This document shows, piece after piece, positions 1-8,424 of a stretch of DNA of 64,000 nt (its first letter is position 1; every line of letters begins with the position of its first letter). Both the position numbers and the translations under genes were made by a program. Under the pieces are notes generated by a model. The model was given only the letters and a program-made list of their open reading frames with translations, was not told where the DNA came from and did not search any database. Source of the stretch: JBEVJC01 sp040510375 (GTDB lineage: Bacteria; Bacteroidota; Bacteroidia; Chitinophagales; Chitinophagaceae). The DNA lies in NCBI GenBank assembly GCA_040510375.1, contig JBEVJC010000012.1, positions 372,001 to 436,000 of the forward strand, given 5' to 3'.

Positions 1-1038
1 GATACCATCATCAACCAGAAAGAATTCCTGAAAGCAGGTGCGCCTGTTTATTGTATATATGTGGCAATCGGCCAGAAAGCATCTACTATCGCGGGAGTGA
101 TGAAAACCCTGCAGGATAACGGTGCGATGGAATACACTACCATCGTAGCGGCTTCTGCTTCTGACCCTGCGCCTTTGCAGTTCTATGCTCCGTTTGCCGG
201 TGCAGCCATTGGTGAATTCTTCCGTGATACCGGTCGTCCTGCACTGATCATTTATGATGATCTTTCCAAACAGGCCGTTGCCTATCGCGAGGTATCCCTG
301 CTGCTGCGTCGCCCGCCAGGCCGTGAAGCCTATCCTGGTGATGTATTCTACCTGCACAGCCGTTTGCTGGAAAGAGCTGCCAAAGTGATCAACAACGATG
401 AGATCGTCAAAAACATGAATGATCTTCCTGATTCAATCAGGCACCTGGTAAAAGGTGGTGGTTCACTCACTGCCCTTCCGATCATTGAAACACAGGCTGG
501 TGACGTATCTGCCTATATCCCGACGAATGTGATCTCTATTACGGACGGACAGATCTTCCTTGAGTCCAACCTCTTCCTTTCCGGTATCAGGCCTGCTATC
601 AACGTAGGTATCTCGGTTAGCCGTGTTGGTGGTAATGCGCAGATCAAGTCGATGAAGAAAGTGGCAGGAACACTTAAACTTGACCAGGCACTTTACCGCG
701 AGCTGGAAGCATTCTCTAAATTCGGTGGTGATCTTGATGCTGCAACCAAGAACGTAATTGATAAGGGTGCGCGTAACGTGGAAATCCTCAAACAGCCTCA
801 GTATTCGCCGTTCACTGTTGAAAAACAGGTAGCGATCATTTATCTGGGTACCAATGGATACCTGAAGGATGTAGCCGTTAGCAGGGTGAAGGAATTTGAA
901 GAACATTTCCTGATGGAAATGGATAACAAGTTGCCGGATGTAATGGCGCAGTTCAAAAAAGGTGGTTTACCTGAAGACGGACTGAAGAAAATGGTGGAGC
1001 TGGCAAATACCATTATCCCGCAGTATAAAACAAAGTAA
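1..1038 (+). CDS. atpA: F0F1 ATP synthase subunit alpha, C-terminal part
   Basis: Catalytic-head subunit of the F1 sector of ATP synthase, which with beta forms the hexamer that makes ATP from the proton gradient. The frame is open from base 1, so the N-terminus and the P-loop region lie outside the window; about 345 residues remain. Family motifs seen are VYCIYVAIGQK near the edge, the segment ATASDPAPLQF-like (here SASDPAPLQFYAPFAG), and SITDGQIFLE with SGIRPAINVGISVSRVGG. The C-terminal helical domain runs to a normal end at TAA 1036-1038. A hairpin terminator follows directly. No atpG is present downstream, although that is the common order in bacteria; the next gene is on the opposite strand. 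Identification is secure. Confidence 0.97.
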   Translation, partial: DTIINQKEFLKAGAPVYCIYVAIGQKASTIAGVMKTLQDNGAMEYTTIVAASASDPAPLQFYAPFAGAAIGEFFRDTGRPALIIYDDLSKQAVAYREVSLLLRRPPGREAYPGDVFYLHSRLLERAAKVINNDEIVKNMNDLPDSIRHLVKGGGSLTALPIIETQAGDVSAYIPTNVISITDGQIFLESNLFLSGIRPAINVGISVSRVGGNAQIKSMKKVAGTLKLDQALYRELEAFSKFGGDLDAATKNVIDKGARNVEILKQPQYSPFTVEKQVAIIYLGTNGYLKDVAVSRVKEFEEHFLMEMDNKLPDVMAQFKKGGLPEDGLKKMVELANTIIPQYKTK

Positions 1039-1060
1039 TCTTTGAGCAGATAATTAAAAG

Positions 1061-1091
1061 CGTTCACCCATTCGGGTGGACGTTTTTTTTT
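1061..1091 (+). terminator. Intrinsic terminator after atpA
   Basis: Arms 1061-1069 and 1074-1082 pair (CGTTCACCC with GGGTGGACG, one T-G wobble) around a 4-nt loop, followed by a run of T at 1083-1091. It lies 22 bases after the atpA stop. The convergent CotH-like gene ends at 1096, so the hairpin may serve both directions, but the T run favours the plus strand. Confidence 0.85.
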
Positions 1092-1095
1092 ATGG

Positions 1096-2640
1096 TTACG
1101 GCTCCATCAGCAGTTGCGATTCTATCCAGGCCATCCGTGTCGTAAGCCATGTTTTAAGGTAGTTCACTTCATTAACATAAGAACCCTGAACGGCGTAGTT
1201 GGGCCAGACCCATGTATTGAGGATATCCCATTTTTTAAAATTCTCCACCTGTGAATACCTGAGTTCGGATGCGGTGGAATCTATCAGGTTCATTAAGCCC
1301 GCGAGTTTTGGTTTTACCGCATAGTATTTGTCTTTCACATTTTTTTTGAAGACCGGATCTTCGAATAAACGGGCAAACCAGACTGTGTTACGGACATGCC
1401 AGCCGGTTGTTTGGAATGATTCATTATAGTTGATATTACCTGCGGCTATATCGAAATCCCAGATGGGTCCGATTGAAAGTTTGGCGTTCCGGTCCTTATA
1501 CAGGAAAACGCTGCTGTAAAAATTGGCGTCCTCGTTACGGAAGATCTCGTTGACCCAATACCACTGGACAAATGTTTCGTCGTTGATATATTTTTTATAA
1601 CCGGTAGCCGGATTGGTGAAGTCGGCCGCATAAATAGCGTTTTCCATATCCTGTACATAACGGGTAATATATGCCAGCTGCGTGGCACTGATAACCTCTG
1701 GTTCCTTCAGGGTAACTGATACATCTTTTGTGGTCTTCCACCAGTGTTCGGCATCGAGCCGTTTGTCCAACTCCAGCAAATAGCCACCAGTAATGGTTTC
1801 AGGGGTTTCATCAGCCGCTGTCATCTCCGTGATATTAACCCGGTTGGGATCGGGTTTCACCTGCTCGGTGAGGAAATAAGAACCCTGGTACTGGTTATTC
1901 AGGAAGAGTTCGGCAAATTGTCCCCTGGGGGAATATGTCATACCAAACCATTCGCCCATTGTAAAGGCAATCTTTGTCCGCATCAGGCTTTTATCTGCGT
2001 AGTTGGCAAGCAGGACCCAGTGTTTGTTGGTTGGCATACCCAGGATCTCTGATTTTTTGTCCAGCTTTAACCGGTAAGGTTTTTTGGGCATGATGGTCCA
2101 GGTGGAATTACCACGACCCCTGATCTCTGTTTTTCCTGAAAAATCAGGAAGGTCGGTTCCATTGGATGAAATACTGATGGTTGCACCAACATAAATTTCG
2201 GTACTGTTAACAGGCGCCGAATTATCCGTTTGGACCCGGATGATGGGAAGGTCCGTATATTGTTTTACGGAGATTCTATATTCATGGAGGGAACCGTCTT
2301 CCGCTGTCAGCGTATAAGTTAATTTATGCCTGTAATCGTTATGGCTGCTGTCACTGACCTGCCGGATATTATTAATACTTACCCCGGCTGCATCTGTGGT
2401 GAAAGTTGGAACCAGGGAATCTACATCAGCCAGATAGGGTATGTGCACATAGATAATGCTATCGCTGATTGTTGCCACCAGGTCGGATTGGATAACTGCC
2501 GGATTTTTTTCAGCCCGGAAAGAAAAGCTGCTGATGGTTGCGGTAGACCGTTGGGCAGGAGTCCTTAGTTCTTTTTTACAGGCGGCACCAACCAATAAAA
2601 AAACAAAGGCGAGAAAGTATGACCTGGAACCGATAAACAT
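1096..2640 (-). CDS. CotH-like kinase family lipoprotein
   Basis: Predicted surface or periplasmic lipoprotein of 514 residues. The N-terminus has a hydrophobic stretch ending in a lipobox-like LVGAAC with Cys21. Residues about 35-128 look like the beta-sandwich module often found at the start of Bacteroidetes lipoproteins. The CotH domain follows: GRGNSTW at 175-181, then KKPYRLKLDKK, LGMPTNKHWVLLANY and, near residue 395, IGPIWDFD, which matches the DxD-type metal/catalytic region of CotH protein kinases. CotH proteins phosphorylate spore-coat proteins in Bacillus; the substrate in Bacteroidetes is unknown. The start ATG at 2640 is chosen because the signal peptide begins there. The gene is single and divergent from the TonB receptor, with a tandem repeat block between them. 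Confidence 0.85.
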   Translation of the reverse strand: MFIGSRSYFLAFVFLLVGAACKKELRTPAQRSTATISSFSFRAEKNPAVIQSDLVATISDSIIYVHIPYLADVDSLVPTFTTDAAGVSINNIRQVSDSSHNDYRHKLTYTLTAEDGSLHEYRISVKQYTDLPIIRVQTDNSAPVNSTEIYVGATISISSNGTDLPDFSGKTEIRGRGNSTWTIMPKKPYRLKLDKKSEILGMPTNKHWVLLANYADKSLMRTKIAFTMGEWFGMTYSPRGQFAELFLNNQYQGSYFLTEQVKPDPNRVNITEMTAADETPETITGGYLLELDKRLDAEHWWKTTKDVSVTLKEPEVISATQLAYITRYVQDMENAIYAADFTNPATGYKKYINDETFVQWYWVNEIFRNEDANFYSSVFLYKDRNAKLSIGPIWDFDIAAGNINYNESFQTTGWHVRNTVWFARLFEDPVFKKNVKDKYYAVKPKLAGLMNLIDSTASELRYSQVENFKKWDILNTWVWPNYAVQGSYVNEVNYLKTWLTTRMAWIESQLLMEP

Positions 2641-2721
2641 AGGCGGGTTAAGGTTTAGGCATGAGCAATCATTAGGGAAAATACGTTATTTAAAAGTAAA
2701 TTCAGGAAACTTAAACCGATA

Positions 2722-2973
2722 TCTCCGTATTAATCTGTTGGTCATTCGCCATGACTTTGATTTCCAGATTTGCCCGGGGTTCCGTCTCCGTATTAATTTG
2801 TTCAGCATTTGCCATGACTTTGATTTCCAGAATTGCCCTGGTCTCCGTCTCCGTATTAGTTTGTTCAGCATTCGCCATGTCTTTAATTTCCAGAATTGCC
2901 CGGGGCTCCGTCTCCGTATTAATTTGTTCAGCATTTGCCATGACTTTGATTTCCAGAAATGCCTTGGGTTCCC
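2722..2973. repeat. Four-copy 63-bp tandem repeat
   Basis: Four head-to-tail units of exactly 63 bp start at 2722, 2785, 2848 and 2911, each opening with TCTCCGTATTA and containing CGCCATG or TGCCATG and TTTGATTTCCAG or a close variant. Because 63 is a multiple of three, several frames stay open through the array. The minus-strand frame 2711-2995 would give a 21-residue repeat around LEIKVMANAEQINTE, but it has no ATG start, and I see no pattern of silent change that favours coding. There are no unique spacers, so this is not a CRISPR array. It fills most of the gap between the CotH-like gene and the TonB receptor. Confidence 0.9.
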
Positions 2974-3011
2974 GGTCGGGTAAGAGGATCCCCAAGGTTT
3001 TTTAAATTTTA

Positions 3012-3043
3012 TTTGGTTTATGTTATAAACTAGTTTAGATTCG
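3012..3043 (+). promoter_or_regulatory. Bacteroidetes-type promoter of the TonB receptor gene
   Basis: TTTG at 3012-3015 and TAGATTCG at 3036-3043 are separated by 20 nt, close to the known TTTG-N19-TAnnTTTG consensus with one change in the -7 box. Transcription would begin near 3050, 14 nt before the ATG at 3064. Confidence 0.5.
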
Positions 3044-3063
3044 AAGTACCATTCCTGACATTT

Positions 3064-5319
3064 ATGAATCAGCATCGTCAAACCATACTAATTTTAGCTT
3101 CACTCTTCCTTCCTGTCGTGTTATTGGCTCAGGTTACAATTAAAGGAACAGTAAAAAATGCCAAGGGGCAGCCCGTTCCCAACGCAAGTATTGTACTCAA
3201 AGACACGTACGACGGTGCAACATCCGATTCAACCGGTCGCTTCAGTTTCACCAGTTCAGAAAAAGGAAACCAGCTGGTGGTTATTACTTCAGCCAATTTC
3301 CGCCCGCTTGAACAACCCATCAATCTTGATAATCCTCCGGCCGAATTCCAGTTCCAGTTAAAAGAAGAGATCAGCGAGCTTCGGGCGGTAGTACTTACTG
3401 CAGGTACATTTGAAGCGAGTGACAGGAAACGGGCTGGTGTGGTGCTTGACCCGATTGATATTGTAACCACGGCCAGTGCTAACGGCGATATTACCGGCGC
3501 ATTAAAAACCCTGCCCGGCGCGCAACAGGTTGGTGAGAGTGAAGGTTTATTTGTGCGCGGTGGCACGGCGGCCGAATCAAAAATTTTTATTGACGGCACA
3601 CTGGTGAATAATTTTTTCTATTCAAGTGTACCCAATATTGCGCAGCCCAGCCGGTTTTCTCCATTCCTGTTCAAGGGCACAGTGTTCAGTACCGGTGGAT
3701 ATTCGGCATTATACGGACAGGCACTTTCATCGGCGCTGATCCTTGAATCGATCGACTTTCCGGAAAGGTCATCTGCCAATCTGGGAATTATGGTGATTGG
3801 CCTGAGTGGCGGGTTCCAGCAACTGGCAAAAGACAAAGAATCTTCTTTTGGTGCTAACTACTCTTATTCAAACCTTGCACCTGCCTTTGCAGTGATCAAA
3901 CAGAAACAGGATTATTCAAAAGCACCGGTAGGCCATACAGGTGATGCCAACTTTCGAATCAAGACGTCTAAAACGGGGATTCTTAAATACTATGGAACTT
4001 TCAGCACCACCAATCTTGCATTTACAACGAACAGCATTGATACACTCGGGTATCTCGACCGCTTTGCGATAAAAAATTTAAATACCTATCATAATCTTTC
4101 ATGGAGGGAATATATGGGTAGCGGATGGAAGGTAATGCTGGGTGTATCATTCACCCATAACAGGGACGATATTGGATCTGATCTGACCAATCAGCAAAAG
4201 CAGGAAGTAATTCTTGGCGGACTGGAAGCAAAGAGTTTTGAACTGCATTCCACCGGTAACTATATTAACCAGAAAGCTGTCTTTGAAAAGCGGTTAAGGG
4301 GGTTGAGTGCAGTCCGGTTTGGTGCGGAATATAATGTAGCTCGCGACCGCAGTGACTATACCGACTTTAACGGAGACGAGTATCGCAGCAGGCTGAACAG
4401 TACACTTGCAGCGGGTTTTGGCGAAACGGATATTTATGTCACCAACGCACTTGCAGCTAAACTGGGAGCACGTTTGGAACATTCTTCCCTGATTGATAAA
4501 GTGAATCTTGCACCACGGATTTCACTTGCCTATAAACTCGGAAAAAGTTCGCAGGCTTCTATTGCCTATGGTATTTTTTATCAGGATCCGGAACGCAGGT
4601 ACCTGCCTTCTGCCGCTAACCTGACATTTATGAAGGCCACGCATTATATCGCCCAATACCAGCGGATCGCTGACCGGCAGACTTTCCGGACCGAAGTTTT
4701 TTACAAAAAATACGATAACCTGATCAAAACGGAAATCCTTAACTACCGTGAATCGGCAGCAAACAACAATGGATTTGGCGATGCAAGGGGTATCGAGTTT
4801 TTCTGGAGGGATAAAAAAACAATTAAGAACCTCGATTACTGGATTTCTTATTCTTACCTGGATACCAAACGTGATTTCCTGAATTTCCCTTATGCCATCA
4901 GCCCTAATTTTGCAGCCCGTCATACGGCATCACTGGTGGTAAAAAAGTTTGTTGAAACCTGGAAGCTGAATCTGAACGGAGCTTATAATTTTGCCAGCGG
5001 CCGGCCTTACTATTTTATTGACCTGAACGGAGGTAATAGTGTTTTCCGTGATCATGGCCGTGCACCGGATTACCATAATGTAAGTTTCTCGCTGAACTAC
5101 CTGCCCTTTATCGGTAAAACAAATCCTAAATCGTACAATGTATTTGTACTCCAGGTTAGTAATATTTTCAATATCAAACAGACCTACGGATACCAGTATT
5201 CCTATAATGGTGCGCGGCGTGAAGCGATTGTACCGCCATCGAGAATGTTTGTATTCCTTGGCGCGTTCCTCAGCTTTGGTGTGGATCGCAGTGATGAGGT
5301 CATTAATAATAGTCTTTGA
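3064..5319 (+). CDS. TonB-dependent outer-membrane receptor
   Basis: Outer-membrane receptor of 751 residues that would import a ligand using TonB energy. Residues 1-22 are a signal peptide ending LLAQ. Residues about 24-100 form the carboxypeptidase-D-like/CNA-B domain typical of Bacteroidetes receptors (VTIKGTVKNAKGQPVPNA). A plug domain follows, with GALKTLPGAQQVGESEGLFV and RGGTAAESKIFIDGT, and then a long beta-barrel with alternating aromatic strands. The C-terminus is FGVDRSDEVINNSL, without a strong terminal aromatic. The next gene is a small secreted TPR-like protein and then a winged-helix regulator on the same strand, so the three probably form one unit. No SusD partner is adjacent, which argues against a polysaccharide utilisation locus. 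The ligand cannot be told. Confidence 0.9.
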   Translation: MNQHRQTILILASLFLPVVLLAQVTIKGTVKNAKGQPVPNASIVLKDTYDGATSDSTGRFSFTSSEKGNQLVVITSANFRPLEQPINLDNPPAEFQFQLKEEISELRAVVLTAGTFEASDRKRAGVVLDPIDIVTTASANGDITGALKTLPGAQQVGESEGLFVRGGTAAESKIFIDGTLVNNFFYSSVPNIAQPSRFSPFLFKGTVFSTGGYSALYGQALSSALILESIDFPERSSANLGIMVIGLSGGFQQLAKDKESSFGANYSYSNLAPAFAVIKQKQDYSKAPVGHTGDANFRIKTSKTGILKYYGTFSTTNLAFTTNSIDTLGYLDRFAIKNLNTYHNLSWREYMGSGWKVMLGVSFTHNRDDIGSDLTNQQKQEVILGGLEAKSFELHSTGNYINQKAVFEKRLRGLSAVRFGAEYNVARDRSDYTDFNGDEYRSRLNSTLAAGFGETDIYVTNALAAKLGARLEHSSLIDKVNLAPRISLAYKLGKSSQASIAYGIFYQDPERRYLPSAANLTFMKATHYIAQYQRIADRQTFRTEVFYKKYDNLIKTEILNYRESAANNNGFGDARGIEFFWRDKKTIKNLDYWISYSYLDTKRDFLNFPYAISPNFAARHTASLVVKKFVETWKLNLNGAYNFASGRPYYFIDLNGGNSVFRDHGRAPDYHNVSFSLNYLPFIGKTNPKSYNVFVLQVSNIFNIKQTYGYQYSYNGARREAIVPPSRMFVFLGAFLSFGVDRSDEVINNSL

Positions 5320-5373
5320 TACGACAAGTTTAAAAAACCACGACTGATTTATTCACATACAAATAAAAAACAA

Positions 5374-6021
5374 ATGAAAAAGATCTTCCTGATTGCCCTG
5401 ACGGTACTTGCTGGTATCGGGCTTAATGCACAGTCCGAAAAATATGCCAATGCCATGAAGCCACTCGTGGCAAGCCTCGACAGCGCATGGCAATATGATG
5501 CACTTATCAGGGCAGCAAATTCTTTTCAACGGATTGCAGATGCGGAAAAGACACAATGGCTGCCTTATTATTATGCCGCCTATTGTAATATCGCTGCTGC
5601 CTATACCCTGGCTACAGAAGCTTCACCAGCCGCTAAAACGGATCCACTGGCCGATAAAGCTGAGGTATTACTTAATCAGGCTGAAGCCCTGAGTAAGGAT
5701 AATTCGGAAATCTATTGTGTCCGCAAGCAGATAGCATCACTCCGTCTGATCGGCGATCCCATGAACAGGTATATGACCTATGGCCCGCTTGCTACTGAAG
5801 CTCTGGCAAAGGCGAAACAACTGAACCCGGATAATCCACGTGTTTACCTGCTGGAAGCACAGGATAAATTTTATACACCCGAACAGTATGGTGGAAGTAA
5901 GACAGAGGCAAAAACACTGATCGAATTAAGTAAGCAAAAGTATGAGACGGTTAAACCCGAGTCGGACCTTCATCCAAGGTGGGGATATAATCAGATTGCT
6001 TATTTCCTGTCGCAATATTAA
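5374..6021 (+). CDS. Secreted alpha-helical (TPR-like) protein
   Basis: Predicted periplasmic protein of 215 residues. The signal peptide is MKKIFLIALTVLAGIGLNAQ. The mature part is almost entirely helical and alanine-rich, with phrases such as ADKAEVLLNQAEALSKDNSE and AKAKQLNPDNPRVYLLEAQ that match tetratricopeptide spacing, although a full repeat prediction was not done. It starts 54 bases after the TonB receptor stop and is followed 35 bases later by a winged-helix regulator gene. From position it may help the receptor or its ligand in the periplasm; this is inference only. The function is not known to me beyond the general fold. Confidence 0.75.
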   Translation: MKKIFLIALTVLAGIGLNAQSEKYANAMKPLVASLDSAWQYDALIRAANSFQRIADAEKTQWLPYYYAAYCNIAAAYTLATEASPAAKTDPLADKAEVLLNQAEALSKDNSEIYCVRKQIASLRLIGDPMNRYMTYGPLATEALAKAKQLNPDNPRVYLLEAQDKFYTPEQYGGSKTEAKTLIELSKQKYETVKPESDLHPRWGYNQIAYFLSQY

Positions 6022-6056
6022 TCCTGAAAATAACTATAAGTTCAACCGCACCTTCC

Positions 6057-6347
6057 ATGATGTTTAAAAACCTGGATCCAATCCTGCATTCACAACTACG
6101 CCTGGCCGTTGTGTCCATGCTCATGAAAGACGAGTTTGAGTTTAACCAGTTAAAAGAACAGACCAATGCAAGCTCGGGTAACCTGAGTGTGCAGATCCAG
6201 AAACTGAAAGATGCGGGTTATATAGAAATCCTGAAATTGTTCCGTAATAATTACCCGCTCACAGTTTGCAGGATTACAGCACAGGGACGCCAGGCATATG
6301 ATGAGTATGTACGCAACCTGCGGGAATACCTGGGCCAGTCGCAATGA
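6057..6347 (+). CDS. Small winged-helix transcriptional regulator
   Basis: Stand-alone DNA-binding protein of 96 residues (ATG at 6057, or 6060, since the codons are adjacent). The sequence FKNLDPILHSQLRLAVVSML, then EFNQLKEQTNASSGNLSVQI and QKLKDAGYIEI, fits the ArsR/MarR-like winged helix. The recognition helix is around NASSGNLSVQIQKL, and the wing contains RNNYPLTVCRITAQGR. There is no ligand domain and only one Cys. It is the last gene of the TonB receptor unit and may control it. The last 13 codons plus part of the stop (6305-6345) are repeated 75 bp downstream, in the same frame, so the present C-terminus may be a recent product of local duplication. Confidence 0.85.
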   Translation: MMFKNLDPILHSQLRLAVVSMLMKDEFEFNQLKEQTNASSGNLSVQIQKLKDAGYIEILKLFRNNYPLTVCRITAQGRQAYDEYVRNLREYLGQSQ

Positions 6348-6420
6348 ATTTTCGCCACAGCACAAAATTCATTTAATGGGTATGTACGCAACCTGCGGGA
6401 ATATCTGGGCCAGTCGCAAT
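6305..6420. repeat. In-phase 41-bp direct duplication at the end of the regulator gene
   Basis: Bases 6305-6345 and 6380-6420 are the same 41-nt sequence with one C/T change. The offset is 75 bp, exactly 25 codons. The first copy encodes the C-terminus YVRNLREYLGQSQ followed by TGA; past that stop the frame stays open through the second copy, encodes YVRNLREYLGQSQ again, and closes near 6463. Between the copies GAATTTT (6346-6352) pairs with AAAATTC, forming a small hairpin. Confidence 0.9.
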
Positions 6421-6520
6421 TAAGGCCAACAACGGGAAACCGGTCATTTGAGATGTCAAACATTTGAAAACCGCCGCGTTTGTTGACCGCAAAATTCCCG
6501 CTGTTAATAGTTTAAATAAC

Positions 6521-6556
6521 AACGGCCCTTTGGAAAAAGGGCCGTTTCTCTCTTTT
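6521..6556 (+). terminator. Terminator of the TonB receptor / regulator unit
   Basis: An 11-bp perfect stem AACGGCCCTTT (6521-6531) with AAAGGGCCGTT (6536-6546), loop GGAA, followed by a T-rich stretch (TTCTCTCTTTT). It lies about 175 bases after the regulator stop, before the convergent small secreted protein gene, and could act for both directions. Confidence 0.75.
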
Positions 6557-6626
6557 GGAACTCTGATATAAAATCTTCAACCGATGCGCCGGTTATTTCT
6601 GAATATAAACCGGTTCGCTACAGCAA

Positions 6627-7016
6627 TTATTTAACGATAATGGTGATGGGGTGATACTGAACCGATCCGTCTTTCTGCGTGATCCTGATGCGATAGGTTC
6701 CGTTGTGGCCCTGCCTTGGGAGGTAAAACTTATAATTATTATTTTCTGTTAAATCGGTACCGAAAACCAGGGCCTTACTGTTGTAGTTGACACCATCGCG
6801 GCTGCTCTCCAATTCAAATTTGTCAGCGGCCTGGTTCCCGGAAACCGTCCAGTGGAAATAGATGCGGTCGTTTCTGACCGTGAAATCAAATTCGGTTATT
6901 GTGGCTGGAATCGTTGTCGTTCCGATAACCCCTGAAATAACGGGGATTTTCACAGAAGCGTGAACAGACTGGTTCAGGACCAACGAAACTAATAGGGCTA
7001 TAATTAATGTTTTCAT
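6627..7016 (-). CDS. Small secreted beta-rich protein
   Basis: Predicted exported protein of 129 residues. Residues 1-20 form a signal peptide (MKTLIIALLVSLVLNQSVHA). The rest resembles the single fibronectin-like module often found just before T9SS sorting domains in Bacteroidetes: DFTVRNDRIYFHWTVSG, ADKFELESSRDGVNY and GTYRIRITQKDGSVQYHPI. Here that module is the whole protein and there is no sorting domain after it. The gene stands alone. A promoter-like pair lies about 140 bases upstream on the minus strand. I do not know a specific function; binding to a cell-surface component is one possibility. Confidence 0.7.
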   Translation of the reverse strand: MKTLIIALLVSLVLNQSVHASVKIPVISGVIGTTTIPATITEFDFTVRNDRIYFHWTVSGNQAADKFELESSRDGVNYNSKALVFGTDLTENNNYKFYLPRQGHNGTYRIRITQKDGSVQYHPITIIVK

Positions 7017-7157
7017 TTCCGGGTGTTTTAATAAGGGCCAGACATAGCATTGGATATATTAACCTCTCGGAAATCATAAGGATTGGTATTAAAAGGGAAT
7101 CTTCATCAGGACACTAGTAAATTTACGTGTCAAAATGTGGTTTCCCGTATGCTGGGA

Positions 7158-7188
7158 CAAACGTAATACCTGTAAACGTTTAATGCAA
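7158..7188 (-). promoter_or_regulatory. Candidate promoter of the small secreted protein gene
   Basis: Read on the minus strand, TTG (7188-7186) and TACGTTTG (7165-7158) are 20 nt apart, matching the Bacteroidetes TTTG/TAnnTTTG pattern. The transcript would have a leader of about 135 nt before the ATG at 7016. Confidence 0.35.
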
Positions 7189-7417
7189 GTGTTTTGCGAA
7201 AATTCTTTTAAATAAGCCCAACAGACTCATTTACAAGAAATCAAGATGGTAACTTTACCCAGACCCCCGGCGGTTTCCGTCACGGATGTCACAGAAAACA
7301 ATTGATTTTATTTAAAGCGGCGTAAAAAACCCATTTATAAGAATCAAAAACAGGTGATGATTTTACATAAACCGGGCGACTATAACCCCCGTAAGAAATC
7401 AAAAACAGATGCGGGAA

Positions 7418-7437
7418 ATACCTGAAATAACAGGTAT
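7418..7437. promoter_or_regulatory. Palindrome upstream of the ABC transporter unit
   Basis: ATACCTG and CAGGTAT form a perfect 7-bp dyad around the 6-nt centre AAATAA, about 51 bases before the ATP-binding subunit start. The size and AT-rich centre fit a dimeric repressor site, but no regulator gene is adjacent, so the protein that would bind is unknown. Confidence 0.4.
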
Positions 7438-7488
7438 AAAGCCCGTCGCAGATTTACAAACAGGTGCTGATTTTACTTAAAACCCCAT

Positions 7489-8424
7489 ATGGAACCCATT
7501 ATAGAAGTTAAAAACCTCCGGAAGGAGTTCGCAGACCTCGTAGCGGTGGACGATCTCAGTTTTACCGTTCCCACTGGTCAGATCTACGGGTTCCTGGGTC
7601 AGAATGGAGCAGGTAAATCGACAACCATGCGGATGCTGGTCGACCTGGTCCGCCCCAGCAGCGGTAATATCAGGATTTTCGGACTCGACCTGTCCACCCA
7701 TCGTAAAGAAATCCTGCGTCAGACAGGTGCCATCATTGAACGACCGGATCTATATAAATACCTCACAGCACTTGAAAACCTGCGCATTTTCGCCACTATG
7801 AGCGGCACCTCCACCAGTAAAAAAATGCTGATGGACCAGCTGGCCCTGGTAGGACTGGCTGAAAGGGCCAACTCAAAGGTGAAGACTTATTCGCAGGGAA
7901 TGAAACAACGACTTGGCATTGCCACGGCACTGGTGCATAACCCCAAACTGATTATACTTGATGAACCTACAAATGGACTTGATCCGCAGGGGATCGCCGA
8001 CATGCGGAACATGATCCTGCATCTCTGTCACGACCTGGGTAAAACATTGATCGTATCGTCGCACTTATTAAGCGAAATGGAACTTGTTTCCGATTCGATG
8101 CTGATCATCGACAAGGGCAAAAAACTGGTGGAAGGATTGATATCGGATCTTTTTGACCCTGCTGAGACACTTGTAGAGGTACGCACCGCAGACGATAAAT
8201 TATTTGTGGAACGTTTAAAAGCTTCCCATCTCGACAAGGCCTTCCATTCAACCGCCAATGGAACCGTACAACTGAAACTCCATAAGAACGAACTAACCGG
8301 CATACTGAGGCAATTACTTGACCTGAATGTTCCGCTCCTTTCCTTCAATGCCCGTCATTCACTGGAAGATTATTTTCTTAACCTAACATCAGGAGGACAG
8401 CATGTGGAAGCTTTTAAAAATTGA
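7489..8424 (+). CDS. ABC transporter ATP-binding protein (BcrA/NatA type)
   Basis: Cytoplasmic ATPase of 311 residues that would power the permease encoded next. Walker A GQNGAGKST at 37-45, Q-loop region near 80, signature YSQGMKQR at 134-141, Walker B LIILDEP at 154-160 and the switch His in VSSHLLSEMELVSD are all present. The extra C-terminal part (about 215-311) is the accessory domain seen in ATPases of the bacitracin-resistance/sodium-export group, ending DYFLNLTSGGQHVEAFKN. The permease gene starts 23 bases before the stop, so translation is likely coupled. The substrate is not evident from sequence; peptide, lipid or cation export are all known in this family. Confidence 0.92.
   Translation: MEPIIEVKNLRKEFADLVAVDDLSFTVPTGQIYGFLGQNGAGKSTTMRMLVDLVRPSSGNIRIFGLDLSTHRKEILRQTGAIIERPDLYKYLTALENLRIFATMSGTSTSKKMLMDQLALVGLAERANSKVKTYSQGMKQRLGIATALVHNPKLIILDEPTNGLDPQGIADMRNMILHLCHDLGKTLIVSSHLLSEMELVSDSMLIIDKGKKLVEGLISDLFDPAETLVEVRTADDKLFVERLKASHLDKAFHSTANGTVQLKLHKNELTGILRQLLDLNVPLLSFNARHSLEDYFLNLTSGGQHVEAFKN

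Larger units (their letters stand above)
7017..7488. other. 472-bp intergenic region with degenerate short repeats
   Basis: No gene seen. The right half (about 7230-7480) holds several degenerate copies of a motif close to AATCAAAAACAGGTGATGA with TTTTA, for example near 7341, 7397 and 7455. A palindrome ATACCTG-N6-CAGGTAT lies at 7418-7437, about 50 bases before the ABC ATPase start, and may be an operator. A minus-strand promoter for the small secreted protein lies at 7158-7188. Confidence 0.6.

Noticed and set aside
2722..2973. CRISPR array.
   Set aside because: Units are contiguous 63-bp copies without unique spacers, and no cas gene is near.
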